From NCBI RefSeq assembly GCF_003600895.1, contig NZ_QYRP01000002.1, positions 3,038,001 to 3,102,000 of the forward strand: a stretch of DNA of 64,000 bases, in the 5' to 3' direction. The stretch comes from Nocardioides cavernaquae. GTDB lineage: Bacteria; Actinomycetota; Actinomycetes; Propionibacteriales; Nocardioidaceae. The translations under genes were made by a program, and so were the position numbers. Shown one piece after another: positions 39,819-48,145 of this stretch. Numbering within the stretch: position 1 is the stretch's first letter; every line of letters starts with the position of its first letter. The notes below the pieces were generated by a model. The model had not been told where the DNA came from, made no database searches, and worked only from the letters and a program-made list of their open reading frames with translations.

Positions 39819-41234
39819 TCAGTGACAGGCGGTGGTGCCGCTGTCGGTCCAGGTCTTGCCGGACTCCGGCACGAACTGCCAGTCATAGCTGTTCGCGTGC
39901 AGCGTGAACTTCAGGACGCCGTAGGTGTCGGCGTTCCGCGCCTGGCTGTTGGCCGCCACGGAGGTGAAGTTGTAGTGGCTTGAACCACCCGCACCGTTCA
40001 CGAAGTGCCGGATGCCGCGGGTGTTGTCGACCGCACCGCTCGGGTTCATCGGTGCGAACCGCTCGTAGTTGTGGTTGTGACCGGTCACGACCACGTCGGC
40101 GTTGTGGTCGTACAGCGCCTGGTACAGCGGCCTGACCGAGCTGTCCGGGCCGTGGCTGCCGGAGGTGAACAGCGGGCTGTGCCACATCGCGATGGTGCAC
40201 GGCTTGCTGTTGGCGGCCAGGTCCTGACGCAGCCAGGTCTCCTGCGGCGAACCCGCGGCCATGTTGACCTCGGAGTTCAGCGAGATCACGTGCCAGTTGC
40301 CGATGTCCTTGGAGAACCAGCCGTTGCGGTTCGGGCCGGCCAGCGCACCGAAGTAGTCGAAGTAACCCGACGCACCGCTGGTGTGGTACTCGTGGTTGCC
40401 CGGCGCCGGGATGGTGCGCGCCTTGAACTGGCCCCACGACGGGTGGTAGTTCGTGTTGTAGTTCGACAACGTGCCGTCGGGGTAGGCGTTGTCACCGGCA
40501 GCGAACACGGTCGCGGACGACGGCATCGCCGCGATCAGGTTGGCCGTCGCGTTGTCACCCGAACCGGTGCTCGCGATGTCGCCCGCACCGACGAAGATCG
40601 GGTCGCCGCTCGGCGGGGGCGCGGTCGTCGTGGTCGTCGGGCTCGGGCTCGGCTCGGTGCCCGTGGTGATCACCAGCTGCGGGTCGAGCGTCGTCTCGCG
40701 GGAGTCGAAGTCAGCGCCGTTCGAGCTCGTCGAGCTGCCACCGATCGAGATCACGCCACTGGACGGGATCTTGCCGGTTACGTCGATCTCGTACCAGGTG
40801 TTGATCGCGACCGACCCGATGGTTCCGAGCGTCGCTCCGTCGATCGCCGGGCGGTTGTTGTAGGTGACGCCCGTCTCCGACCAGGAGGTGTTCGACATCA
40901 GCTTCCACGTGCCACCGCTGGTCGACTCGGCACCGGAAGCGTTCTTGACGTGCACGCGAAGCTTGGCGCTCGTGATGGTGCCGGTGACTCCGGTGATGTT
41001 GAACTTCATGAAGGTCTGCTGGACCTCGGAGGCGTCGACCCCGAGCGTCGTGCTGGTGCCGTAGTTGGTGGTGGCGGCGTTGCTCTGGACGCGGGTGTCC
41101 GCGGTCGGGACGACCGTGACGGTGGCGGCAGACGCACTCTGCGCCGTGAGGGTGATCAAAGCGCCGGCGGCAAGGGCCGCAGCGGTGAGGGATGCGCCGG
41201 CCGCAAGGCCCATGCGCTGCATTCGAGACTGCAT
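39819..41234 (-). CDS. Secreted DNRLRE-domain metallophosphatase (copy 2)
   Basis: A 471-residue exported protein with the same layout as copy 1: signal peptide (about 1-36), DNRLRE-type domain with TRVQSNAATTNYGTSTTL, a Pro/Thr linker, and the metallophosphatase motifs GAGDIA, GDNAY, GNHEY, HSPLF and GHNHNYER. The catalytic half is nearly identical to copy 1 over long stretches, while the DNRLRE halves differ much more, so the copies probably arose by tandem duplication with faster change in the binding part. ATG 41234 follows AGGAG; ATG 41222 is possible. Divergent from the MFS gene across a 233-base region with PHO-like repeats. Confidence 0.88.
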   Translation of the reverse strand: MQSRMQRMGLAAGASLTAAALAAGALITLTAQSASAATVTVVPTADTRVQSNAATTNYGTSTTLGVDASEVQQTFMKFNITGVTGTITSAKLRVHVKNASGAESTSGGTWKLMSNTSWSETGVTYNNRPAIDGATLGTIGSVAINTWYEIDVTGKIPSSGVISIGGSSTSSNGADFDSRETTLDPQLVITTGTEPSPSPTTTTTAPPPSGDPIFVGAGDIASTGSGDNATANLIAAMPSSATVFAAGDNAYPDGTLSNYNTNYHPSWGQFKARTIPAPGNHEYHTSGASGYFDYFGALAGPNRNGWFSKDIGNWHVISLNSEVNMAAGSPQETWLRQDLAANSKPCTIAMWHSPLFTSGSHGPDSSVRPLYQALYDHNADVVVTGHNHNYERFAPMNPSGAVDNTRGIRHFVNGAGGSSHYNFTSVAANSQARNADTYGVLKFTLHANSYDWQFVPESGKTWTDSGTTACH

Positions 41235-41319
41235 CGGTGGTCGTCTCTCCTAGAGCCGAATGTTTCGGAAACTCGGGCGACCGTGACGCTAGGGAAGCCG
41301 CCTGCGTCACTGGCCCATC

Positions 41320-41363
41320 ACGCCGTGAACACTCCGCTTCCGTTCGCAGGCTGTTCGGTGAAC
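41320..41363 (-). promoter_or_regulatory. PHO-box-like repeats upstream of phosphatase copy 2
   Basis: On the minus strand GTTCACCGAAC (41353-41363) and GTTCACGGCGT (41320-41330) start exactly 33 bases, or three 11-base units, apart; the two units between are weak. A facing GTTCACCGGGG occurs on the plus strand at 41394-41404, toward the MFS gene. The region may serve both divergent genes. Confidence 0.45.
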
Positions 41364-41385
41364 CATTGCGCGCGCCAACCATTGC
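41361..41385. repeat. Short direct repeat in the divergent intergenic region
   Basis: AACCATTGC is found at 41361-41369 and 41377-41385, 16 bases apart, separated by GCGCGCC. It overlaps the edge of the PHO-like repeats. It may be a second regulator's site; short enough that chance cannot be excluded. Confidence 0.35.
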
Positions 41386-41467
41386 TTCCACCTGTTCACC
41401 GGGGATCTTCCGTCCAGCCCGTATCCGGATCGCCGCAGGTCGCCAGCCGCCGACAACCTCGTGGTCT

Positions 41468-42703
41468 GTGTATCTCACTACGGTCACCAAGCCGAAGAAC
41501 ACCGATCGGGTGCGGGGACGGGTGGCGGGCAACGTCGTCGCGTTGGGTGCCGTCAGCCTGATCACCGACATCTCGTCGGAGATGGTCGCGGCGATCCTGC
41601 CCGTCTTCCTCTTCCTGAACCTGCAGCTCTCGCCTGCGGCGTTCGGCGCCATCGACGGCATCTACACGGGCGCGACCGCGCTGCTGCGGCTCGCCGGCGG
41701 CTACATCGCTGACCGCACGCAGAAGCGCAAGCTCGTCGCCGGCATCGGCTACGGCCTCTCCGCCCTCATGAAGCCGGCGCTCCTCCTCGCCGGGCGCTCG
41801 GCCGCCCTCATCGGCATCGTCATTGCCGTCGACCGCGCCGGCAAGGGCCTGCGCACGGCGCCGCGCGACGCACTGATCACGCTCTCGACGGCACCCGAGA
41901 AGCTCGGGCGCGCCTTCGGCGTCCACCGCGCCATGGACAGCACGGGCGCCTTCCTCGGTCCGCTGGTGGCGATGGCCGTGCTCGCCCTGACCTCGGACTC
42001 CTTCGACGCTGTCTTCGTCACCAGCTTCTGCATCGCCCTCTTCGGCGTACTGGTCCTCGTGCTCTTCGTCCGCGACCACCGGGAGCCGCTGGAGGACGCG
42101 CCGCGCGTCGACTTCAGCCAGGTCGGCACGATGGTCCGCACGCCGGCGGTCGCCCGCCTGCTCCTCGCTTCGTGCATCCTCGGTCTGGTCACGATCGGCG
42201 ATGGCTTCGTGTACCTCATCCTCCAGGGCCGCGAGGACCTCAGCATCGCCTGGTTCCCACTGCTGTCGGTCGGCACCATGGCGGTCTACATGCTGCTGGC
42301 CGTGCCACTCGGCACGCTCGGCGACCGGATCGGCCTGCGCACCGTGCTCGTCGGTGGCTACGTCGCGCTCGGACTGGTCTACCTGCTCCTGGTGCTGCCG
42401 ATCCATGGCGTGCTGTCGCTCGCCCTGAGCGTCGTCCTCTACGGCTGCTTCTACGCCGCCACCAACGGCGTGCTCATCGCACTCGCCGGACCGGTGATCC
42501 CGGCAGGCCTCCGCACGACCGGCATCGCGCTGATCCAGACCGGTCAGGCACTCGCCTACCTCGTCTCCTCGGTCGCGTTCGGCGTCGCGTGGGGCATCTG
42601 GGGTCCCGAGGCTGCCGTGAAGGTGTCGATCGCCGCCGTCGTGGTCGGCATCGCGGCCAGCTGGTTCCTGCTCCGTCGCACCGACGAAAGGGTCGACTCA
42701 TGA
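41468..42703 (+). CDS. Major facilitator superfamily transporter
   Basis: A 411-residue membrane protein with about 12 helices. The cytoplasmic loop 2-3 has GGYIADRTQKRK, a variant of the MFS signature, and the loop after helix 4 reads AVDRAGKGLRTAPRDALI, a motif shared by a set of poorly characterised exporters. The second half has DRIGLRTVL in the matching loop. GTG 41468 is the likely start; earlier codons in frame read back into the phosphatase promoter. Substrate unknown. It overlaps the next gene as ATGA and is divergent from phosphatase copy 2. Confidence 0.85.
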   Translation: MYLTTVTKPKNTDRVRGRVAGNVVALGAVSLITDISSEMVAAILPVFLFLNLQLSPAAFGAIDGIYTGATALLRLAGGYIADRTQKRKLVAGIGYGLSALMKPALLLAGRSAALIGIVIAVDRAGKGLRTAPRDALITLSTAPEKLGRAFGVHRAMDSTGAFLGPLVAMAVLALTSDSFDAVFVTSFCIALFGVLVLVLFVRDHREPLEDAPRVDFSQVGTMVRTPAVARLLLASCILGLVTIGDGFVYLILQGREDLSIAWFPLLSVGTMAVYMLLAVPLGTLGDRIGLRTVLVGGYVALGLVYLLLVLPIHGVLSLALSVVLYGCFYAATNGVLIALAGPVIPAGLRTTGIALIQTGQALAYLVSSVAFGVAWGIWGPEAAVKVSIAAVVVGIAASWFLLRRTDERVDS

Positions 42704-43677
42704 CCGAAGGGCTCAGCGACCGGGCTCGCCTCATCATCCTCGCGACCGGGGGTGCCCTCCTGCTCGCAGCCGCGCTCGGCTTCGTGCTCGTCTCCGGTCA
42801 TGGCGACCGTCCGGAGCACGTGTCGCCCCGCTCCGCCGACGCGACGGGAGGCGACCTGCTCGTCGTCTCCGACCGGACGCTGACCACCGTGTCCAGCGCG
42901 GACCAGTCAGCCCCTCGCAGCGTCCACGGCGTCGAGTGCGTCCGGTCGTACGCCGCTGGCGACACTGCCGTGTGCCTGCGCCCGAAGAACGCCTGGACAC
43001 ACTCGCTCGTCACGATGACCGGCGACCTCAACGACGTCCACGAGTACAAGCTTCCCGGGGTGCCGAGCCGTGCACGGGTCTCGGACTCGGGCCGGATGAT
43101 CTCCTGGACCACCTTCGTTGGCGGCGACTCCTACACCTCGAGCGGCATGTCCACCCGGACCGGGGTCATCGACACCAAGACCGGCGCCTACCTCCCGAGC
43201 ATCGAGGAGTTCAGCGTCACCCTCGAGGGCGCGCCGTACCGGGCGGCGGACGTCAACTACTGGGGCGTGTCCTTCGCCGACGACGACAACATCTTCTACG
43301 CGACCCTCGCGACACGCGGTGAGCGCTACCTGGTCCGTGGCGACTTCGCGGCAAGGCAGGTCGAGACGCTCGCCACCAACGTCGAGTGCCCGTCGATCGC
43401 CCCGGACGGCAGCCGCCTGGCCTTCAAGCAGGCCGTCGACAACGACCCGTTGAAGGGGTGGCGGATCGCCGTCCTCGACCTGGCCTCGATGGAGGTCGAC
43501 GTACTTGCGGAGGATCGCAGCATCGACGACCAGCCCGTGTGGCTCGATGCGAAGACCGTGGGCTACACCTATCGGGCCCCGGATGGAGTCCCGTCGGTGT
43601 GGGAGGTCCCGGCCGACGGCACCGGCACCCCCGTGAAGGTCGCCGACAACGCAGAGTCCCCGGCGCCCCTCACCTGA
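42700..43677 (+). CDS. Membrane-anchored TolB-like beta-propeller protein
   Basis: A 325-residue protein with one N-terminal membrane helix (about 11-33) and an extracytoplasmic domain. The latter contains repeated beta-propeller units typified by CPSIAPDGSRLAFKQ and DDQPVWLDAKTVGYTYR, as in TolB/WD40-like solute or complex sensors. No catalytic motif is visible. ATG 42700 overlaps the MFS stop, so the propeller may act with the transporter on the outer face. Its stop lies only 6 bases from the convergent nusB stop. Confidence 0.8.
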   Translation: MTEGLSDRARLIILATGGALLLAAALGFVLVSGHGDRPEHVSPRSADATGGDLLVVSDRTLTTVSSADQSAPRSVHGVECVRSYAAGDTAVCLRPKNAWTHSLVTMTGDLNDVHEYKLPGVPSRARVSDSGRMISWTTFVGGDSYTSSGMSTRTGVIDTKTGAYLPSIEEFSVTLEGAPYRAADVNYWGVSFADDDNIFYATLATRGERYLVRGDFAARQVETLATNVECPSIAPDGSRLAFKQAVDNDPLKGWRIAVLDLASMEVDVLAEDRSIDDQPVWLDAKTVGYTYRAPDGVPSVWEVPADGTGTPVKVADNAESPAPLT

Positions 43678-43683
43678 GAGGTG

Positions 43684-44082
43684 TCAGGCGCGGGCGCGCT
43701 GGATGGTGCCCAGGATGCCGTTGACGAAGGACGGCGACTCGTCGGTCGACAGGTCGCGGACCAGGTTCATCGCCTCGGTGATCGCAATCGCGTCGGCGAC
43801 GTCGTCGACGTACAGCAACTCGTAGACGCCGAGACGGAGGACGTTGCGGTCCACCGCGGGCATGCGCTCGAGGGTCCAGCCCTGAGCGGCACCGCGGAGC
43901 AGCTCGTCGATCTCGTCCTGGTGCGCGACGACGCCACGGACGAGGTCACCCGTGTAGGGGTTCGTCGCGCCCTCGCCGTCGGCGATCGCCGTCAGCAGGG
44001 CCTTGATCGGGTCGTCGCCGCGGAGCTCGGAGGCGAAGAGGATGTCCAGCGCCCGCTTGCGGGCCTTGGAGCGTGCGCTCAT
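43684..44082 (-). CDS. nusB: Transcription antitermination factor NusB
   Basis: Binds boxA RNA with NusE (S10) to assemble the antitermination complex on rRNA operons. The 132-residue all-helical product has the conserved starts KARKRALDILFASELRG, the central LVRGVVAHQDEIDELL and the late VDRNVLRLGVYELLY and SFVNGILGTI. The ATG overlaps the efp stop as TGATG, and the efp-nusB pair is conserved in actinobacteria. Confidence 0.96.
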   Translation of the reverse strand: MSARSKARKRALDILFASELRGDDPIKALLTAIADGEGATNPYTGDLVRGVVAHQDEIDELLRGAAQGWTLERMPAVDRNVLRLGVYELLYVDDVADAIAITEAMNLVRDLSTDESPSFVNGILGTIQRARA

Positions 44083-44648
44083 CAGGACTTGACGCGGCTC
44101 TGGTACGAGCCGCCTTCGCGGGTGTCGACCTTGATCTTCTCGCCGTTCTCGATGAAGAGCGGGACCTGGATCTCGGCACCCGTCTCGAGCGTGGCCGGCT
44201 TGGTGCGCCCGGTCGCGGAGTCGCCCATGACACCCGGCTCGGTGTAGGTGATGGTGAGCTCGACCGAGGCCGGCAGCTCGACGTAGAGGACGCGGCCCTC
44301 GTTCATCGCGATGATGACATCGAGATTCTCGAGCATGAAGTCCGCGGCGTCGCCGACGATCTCCGGGCCGACCTCGAGCTGCTCGAAGGTGGTGCCGTCC
44401 ATGAAGACGAACGACGTGCCGTCGTTGTAGAGGTACTGCCAGGTGCGCTTGTCGACCGTGGCCGTCTCGACCTTGGTGCCGGCGTTGAACGTCTTGTCGA
44501 CGTTCTTGCCGGACTCGACGTTCTTGAGCTTGGTGCGAACGAACGCGGGGCCCTTGCCCGGCTTCACGTGCTGGAACTCCACCACCTGCCAGAGCTGGCC
44601 GTCGATGTTGAGAACCATGCCGTTCTTCAGGTCGTTCGTCGTTGCCAT
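44082..44648 (-). CDS. efp: Elongation factor P
   Basis: Relieves ribosome stalling at consecutive prolines by entering the E site. The 188-residue protein has the three beta-barrel EF-P domains, with the functional loop at [15 protein letters not shown] (about 29-43); the tip residue is unmodified or modified depending on lineage, and no modification gene lies nearby. The C-terminus reads [34 protein letters not shown] 44648 gives the usual [10 protein letters not shown] start. Confidence 0.97.
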   Translation of the reverse strand: MATTNDLKNGMVLNIDGQLWQVVEFQHVKPGKGPAFVRTKLKNVESGKNVDKTFNAGTKVETATVDKRTWQYLYNDGTSFVFMDGTTFEQLEVGPEIVGDAADFMLENLDVIIAMNEGRVLYVELPASVELTITYTEPGVMGDSATGRTKPATLETGAEIQVPLFIENGEKIKVDTREGGSYQSRVKS

Positions 44649-44825
44649 GAGCCGGTGCGCCTCTTCGTCGTTCGTGGGGTTCGGGTGGCCAGGGCGCCGT
44701 GCGCGCGGACCAGCGGCAGAGTCTATACGGCGAGCGGGTCCTCCTCCGCTTCCGCGTCGGATCGCCATGCCTCGACGTCGCGGGTGTTCAACGGGTCGCT
44801 ACGTACTCCGGGTATGTTGCGCCGC

Positions 44826-45185
44826 ATGAACCTCACGCCGATCCGCGCTGCCGTCGGAGCCGTTGTCGTCCTGGTCGCCGCGATGACACTGGGCTACCTC
44901 GCCAACCGAGGTGGGTCGTCCGACCAGACGCCCTCCGGCGAGAGCACGACGACGGGCACCACGGCGAGCACCACGGCGAGCACGGTGACCGGCGCTCCCA
45001 CGCCGACCCCCACTCCGACCACGACGTCGGTGGTCCCGAGCAAGCCGGCCTCGGCCGAGCCGACTCAGGGCGCCTCGGCGTCATCGGCCTCATCCGGCAC
45101 CCAGCGGGCGGCGCGGCCGACGCCGACCACGACCGAGATCACCTCCGACATGGGTCCGGGCGCACATGACGGCGACGGGGAGTAG
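44826..45185 (+). CDS. Thr/Ser/Pro-rich single-pass membrane protein
   Basis: A 119-residue protein with one N-terminal hydrophobic helix (about 8-24) followed by a low-complexity region rich in Thr, Ser, Ala and Pro, including a TPTPTPT run, and an acidic end. It looks like a membrane-tethered, wall-spanning or glycosylated stalk with no enzymatic domain. An upstream in-frame ATG at 44814 would add four residues; neither has a good Shine-Dalgarno sequence. It is divergent from efp. No family recognised. Confidence 0.6.
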   Translation: MNLTPIRAAVGAVVVLVAAMTLGYLANRGGSSDQTPSGESTTTGTTASTTASTVTGAPTPTPTPTTTSVVPSKPASAEPTQGASASSASSGTQRAARPTPTTTEITSDMGPGAHDGDGE

Positions 45186-45226
45186 TCACCCGTCGCCGCC
45201 CTGTGCGTGCATGCCGCTGAGTTGAG

Positions 45227-45979
45227 TCAGCGGAGCTCCCAGACCACCTTCACCGAGATGGACAGCTTCTGCTCACCGGGTTCGATCGGTGCGGACTTGA
45301 GCGCGTTTGCAGTGACCATGCTGTCCTCGGCGTACATCTGCGCATAGGGCTGCGGGCCACTGTCCGAACCGGTCTCCGTGATCCGGATGACCTTGCCCAG
45401 CTCGCGATCGGCGGCCTTTGCGAACTGCTGGGCCTTCTTGCGGGCGTCTGCGATGGCCTTGTCGCGCGCCTCCCCCATTGCCTCGTCCTTGTCACCGACC
45501 GAGAGCTTGAAGTCGTTGATCCGGGTCGCGTTGCCGCCCGCCTCGGCGGCCGCGCTGAGGACGTCGCCGGCCTTCTTGAGGTCCTTCATCGTCACCTTGA
45601 CGGTCTGGGTGACGGTGTAGCCGGTGATCGTCGGCTTCCCGCGACCTTCGTAGTCGTACTCCGGCTGCAGGTCGAGTCCGCTCGTGCGGATGTCGCTCTT
45701 CTCCACGCCAGCAGCCAGCAGAGCGGCAATGACCTTGCCCTGAAGGCTGTCGGCTTCCGCCATGGCTCCCTTGGCGTCAGGCTTCGTCACCTGGACGCCG
45801 AGGGAAGCGGTCGCCCGATCCGGCACGACCGTCACCTTGCCCTGACCGGCCAGCGTGATCGTCTGCTCCCCGTTGCGCGCCGCGCCCCGGTGGCCCAGCG
45901 CGAAGGCAGCGAGGAGCACGACGGCGAGGACGGCGAGGAACGCGGTGATCTTGAGCGCGAGCGCGGTCGTGTGGTCCAT
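45227..45979 (-). CDS. SIMPL-domain (DUF541) membrane-anchored protein
   Basis: A 250-residue protein with an N-terminal membrane helix (about 8-30) and an extracytoplasmic SIMPL domain. Family signs are ITLAGQGKVTVVPDRATASLGV at the start, LQPEYDYEGRGKPTITGYTVTQTV in the middle and KLSISVKVVWEL at the end. Relatives form ring-like oligomers in the periplasm and have been linked to oxidative stress, but the role is not settled. ATG 45979 is preceded by AGGAG. It stands between aroQ and efp. Confidence 0.88.
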   Translation of the reverse strand: MDHTTALALKITAFLAVLAVVLLAAFALGHRGAARNGEQTITLAGQGKVTVVPDRATASLGVQVTKPDAKGAMAEADSLQGKVIAALLAAGVEKSDIRTSGLDLQPEYDYEGRGKPTITGYTVTQTVKVTMKDLKKAGDVLSAAAEAGGNATRINDFKLSVGDKDEAMGEARDKAIADARKKAQQFAKAADRELGKVIRITETGSDSGPQPYAQMYAEDSMVTANALKSAPIEPGEQKLSISVKVVWELR

Positions 45980-46065
45980 GGGGTCTCCTGAAGATCGAGG
46001 GTTCAGGAGTGGGACGCGGCAGGGGCGCTGCCGGTTCCCGGACGGCCGCGGCCGGCTCTGCCCAC

Positions 46066-46509
46066 TCAGTCCTGCGCGGTGAGCGCCGCGATGGACTCGA
46101 GCGCCTGGCGGTAGCCGTCGATGCCCTGGCCTGCGATCACGCGAGCCGCGTAGGGCGTGACGACCGAGGTGTGCCGGAACTCCTCCGGGCGCTGGCTCGG
46201 GTCCGAGATGTGCACCTCGACCAGCGGCGCGACGAGCTGCGCGCACGCGTCGAAGACGGCCCACGAGTAGTGGGTCCAGGCGGCGGCGTTGAGGACGACC
46301 GGAGTCGCGTCGTCAGCGGCCTCGTTGAGCCAGTCGAGCATCTCGCCCTCGTGGTTGGTCTGGCGCAGCTCGACGACCAGACCGATCTCCTCGCCCCACT
46401 GGCGGCACAGTTCGCCGAGCTGGTCGTGGGTGGTGGTGCCGTAGATCTCGGGCTGGCGGCGGCCCAGACGGCCCAGGTTCGGTCCGTTGAGGACCAGCAC
46501 GTGCTTCAT
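46066..46509 (-). CDS. aroQ: 3-dehydroquinate dehydratase, type II
   Basis: Third shikimate step: converts dehydroquinate to dehydroshikimate. The 147-residue protein has LNGPNLGRLGRRQPEIYG with the catalytic Arg and Tyr, then NAAAWTHYSWAVFDA and EVHISDPSQRPEEFRHTS with the catalytic His. In most homologues the middle motif is NPGAYTHTS and the last EVHLSN, so substrate-loop residues differ somewhat here. The ATG at 46509 shares one base with the aroB stop; a GTG at 46512 is the alternative. It is the last gene of aroC-aroK-aroB-aroQ. Confidence 0.93.
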   Translation of the reverse strand: MKHVLVLNGPNLGRLGRRQPEIYGTTTHDQLGELCRQWGEEIGLVVELRQTNHEGEMLDWLNEAADDATPVVLNAAAWTHYSWAVFDACAQLVAPLVEVHISDPSQRPEEFRHTSVVTPYAARVIAGQGIDGYRQALESIAALTAQD

Positions 46510-47624
46510 CACGAGGCAGCCTTTCCGGTCATGACGTCGTACGCCGCGCGGAGCTGGTACTCGGTCGGGCCCTCGAGCACGACCGGCGAGCCGACCTCGT
46601 CGAGCACGACGAAGCGCAGCGTGTTGCCGCGGGACTTCTTGTCCACCCGCATCGCGGCGAGCAGGTCCTCAAAGGAGGCGTTGTCGTAGGAGACGGGCAG
46701 TCCGACAGCGCCGAACGTCTCGGCATGCCGTGCGGCGAGGGCATCGTCGATGTGGCCGGTCAGGCGCGCGAGCTCGGCGACGAAGACGCAGCCGATCGCG
46801 ACCGCCTCGCCGTGGCGCATGGTGAAGCCTTCGGCACGCTCGATCGCATGGGCCATCGTGTGGCCATAGTTGAGCGCCTCGCGACCCGGGTGACTGCCCG
46901 CTCCCCCGGTCTCCTTCAGGTCATCAACGACGACGTCGATCTTGACCTGGATGGCGCGCTGGACCAGCTCCGGCAGGACCTCGCCCGTGGGATCGGTGGC
47001 TGCGGACGGGTCGGCCTCGATCAGGCGGAGGATCTCGGGGTCGGCGATGAAGCCGCACTTCACGACCTCGCCGAAGCCGGAGATGAGCTCCTCGGTCGGC
47101 AGCGTGAGCAGCGTGTCGAGGTCGACCAGGACGCCCGCGGGCTCGTGGAACGCACCGACGAGGTTCTTGCCGGCTGAGGTGTTAATGCCGGTCTTGCCGC
47201 CGACTGCCGCGTCGACCATGGCGAGCAGCGTGGTGGGCACGTGCACGACCCGGACGCCGCGGAGCCAGCTCGCAGCCACGAATCCACCGGCGTCCGTGGT
47301 GGCGCCGCCGCCGAAGGTGACGACCGCGTCGGAGCGGGTGAAGCCGGCTTCGCCGAGCGCCTCCCAGCACTCGAAGATGACGTCTGCGGTCTTGGTCTGC
47401 TCACCACTGGGGAGGCCCAGTGCCAGCACGTCGTAGTCGTCGCGCAGCACGTCCATCACCGGCTGGGCCAGCTCGGCCAGCTCGGCTGCGTACAGGAACG
47501 CGACGCGCTGGACCTTGTCTCCCAGGATGGCGGGAAGCTTGCCGGCGATGCCGCGGCCGATCACGACGTCGTACGGCGACGCGCCGCCGACGTGGAGGGT
47601 GGTCTCACTGCTCAGGCCACTCAT
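46509..47624 (-). CDS. aroB: 3-dehydroquinate synthase
   Basis: Second shikimate step: NAD- and zinc-dependent cyclisation of DAHP to dehydroquinate. The 371-residue protein has the NAD region TFGGGATTDAGGFVAASWLRG, VDAAVGGKTGINTSAGKNLVGAFHEP, EVVKCGFI, and the zinc ligands in GREALNYGHTMAHAIE and RHGEAVAIG. ATG 47624 overlaps aroK as ATGA. Upstream frames read through aroK and are rejected. Confidence 0.96.
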   Translation of the reverse strand: MSGLSSETTLHVGGASPYDVVIGRGIAGKLPAILGDKVQRVAFLYAAELAELAQPVMDVLRDDYDVLALGLPSGEQTKTADVIFECWEALGEAGFTRSDAVVTFGGGATTDAGGFVAASWLRGVRVVHVPTTLLAMVDAAVGGKTGINTSAGKNLVGAFHEPAGVLVDLDTLLTLPTEELISGFGEVVKCGFIADPEILRLIEADPSAATDPTGEVLPELVQRAIQVKIDVVVDDLKETGGAGSHPGREALNYGHTMAHAIERAEGFTMRHGEAVAIGCVFVAELARLTGHIDDALAARHAETFGAVGLPVSYDNASFEDLLAAMRVDKKSRGNTLRFVVLDEVGSPVVLEGPTEYQLRAAYDVMTGKAAS

Positions 47625-48145
47625 GCAGGGGGCTCCTCGATCAGGCGGATGATCTCCGCGGCCACGTCCTCGGCGGAGCGGCCGTCGGTCTCGACGGTGA
47701 TGGTGGCTACGGCGGCATAGATGGGCGCGCGCTCGTCGAGCAGCTGCTTGATCCGGGCACGCACGTTGCCGAGCAGCAGCGGGCGGCCGCTGCCGAGCCC
47801 GACGCGCTTGACCGCATCGGCCAGGCCGACCTGGAGGTAGACGACCGTGTGGTCCGCCAGGTTCTTCTGCGTGACGTCGGCCAGGACGGCTCCCCCGCCG
47901 AGCGCCAGCACGCCGTCGTGGGTGTCGAGCGCGGCGGCAACCGCGTCGGCCTCGAGCGCACGGAAGACGGCCTCGCCGTCGTCCACGAAGATCTCGCTGA
48001 CCGGCTTGCCGGCGGTGGCCTCGATGTCGTGGTCGGTGTCGCGGGCAGTCACGCCCCACGCGTCAGCGAGGAGGTGGGCGACCGTCGTCTTGCCCGCACC
48101 CATCGGGCCAATCAGGACGACCCGAGGACCGACCGCAGTAGTCAC
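47621..48145 (-). CDS. aroK: Shikimate kinase
   Basis: Fifth shikimate step: phosphorylates shikimate with ATP. The 174-residue P-loop kinase has [15 protein letters not shown] (about 13-27), the shikimate-binding [27 protein letters not shown] and the lid arginine region [10 protein letters not shown]. It begins with GTG in a GTGA overlap with aroC. Confidence 0.96.
   Translation of the reverse strand: MTTAVGPRVVLIGPMGAGKTTVAHLLADAWGVTARDTDHDIEATAGKPVSEIFVDDGEAVFRALEADAVAAALDTHDGVLALGGGAVLADVTQKNLADHTVVYLQVGLADAVKRVGLGSGRPLLLGNVRARIKQLLDERAPIYAAVATITVETDGRSAEDVAAEIIRLIEEPPA

Noticed and set aside
41192..41467. Upstream extension of the MFS transporter
   Set aside because: The added 92 residues have no membrane character and lie over the promoter of the divergent phosphatase.
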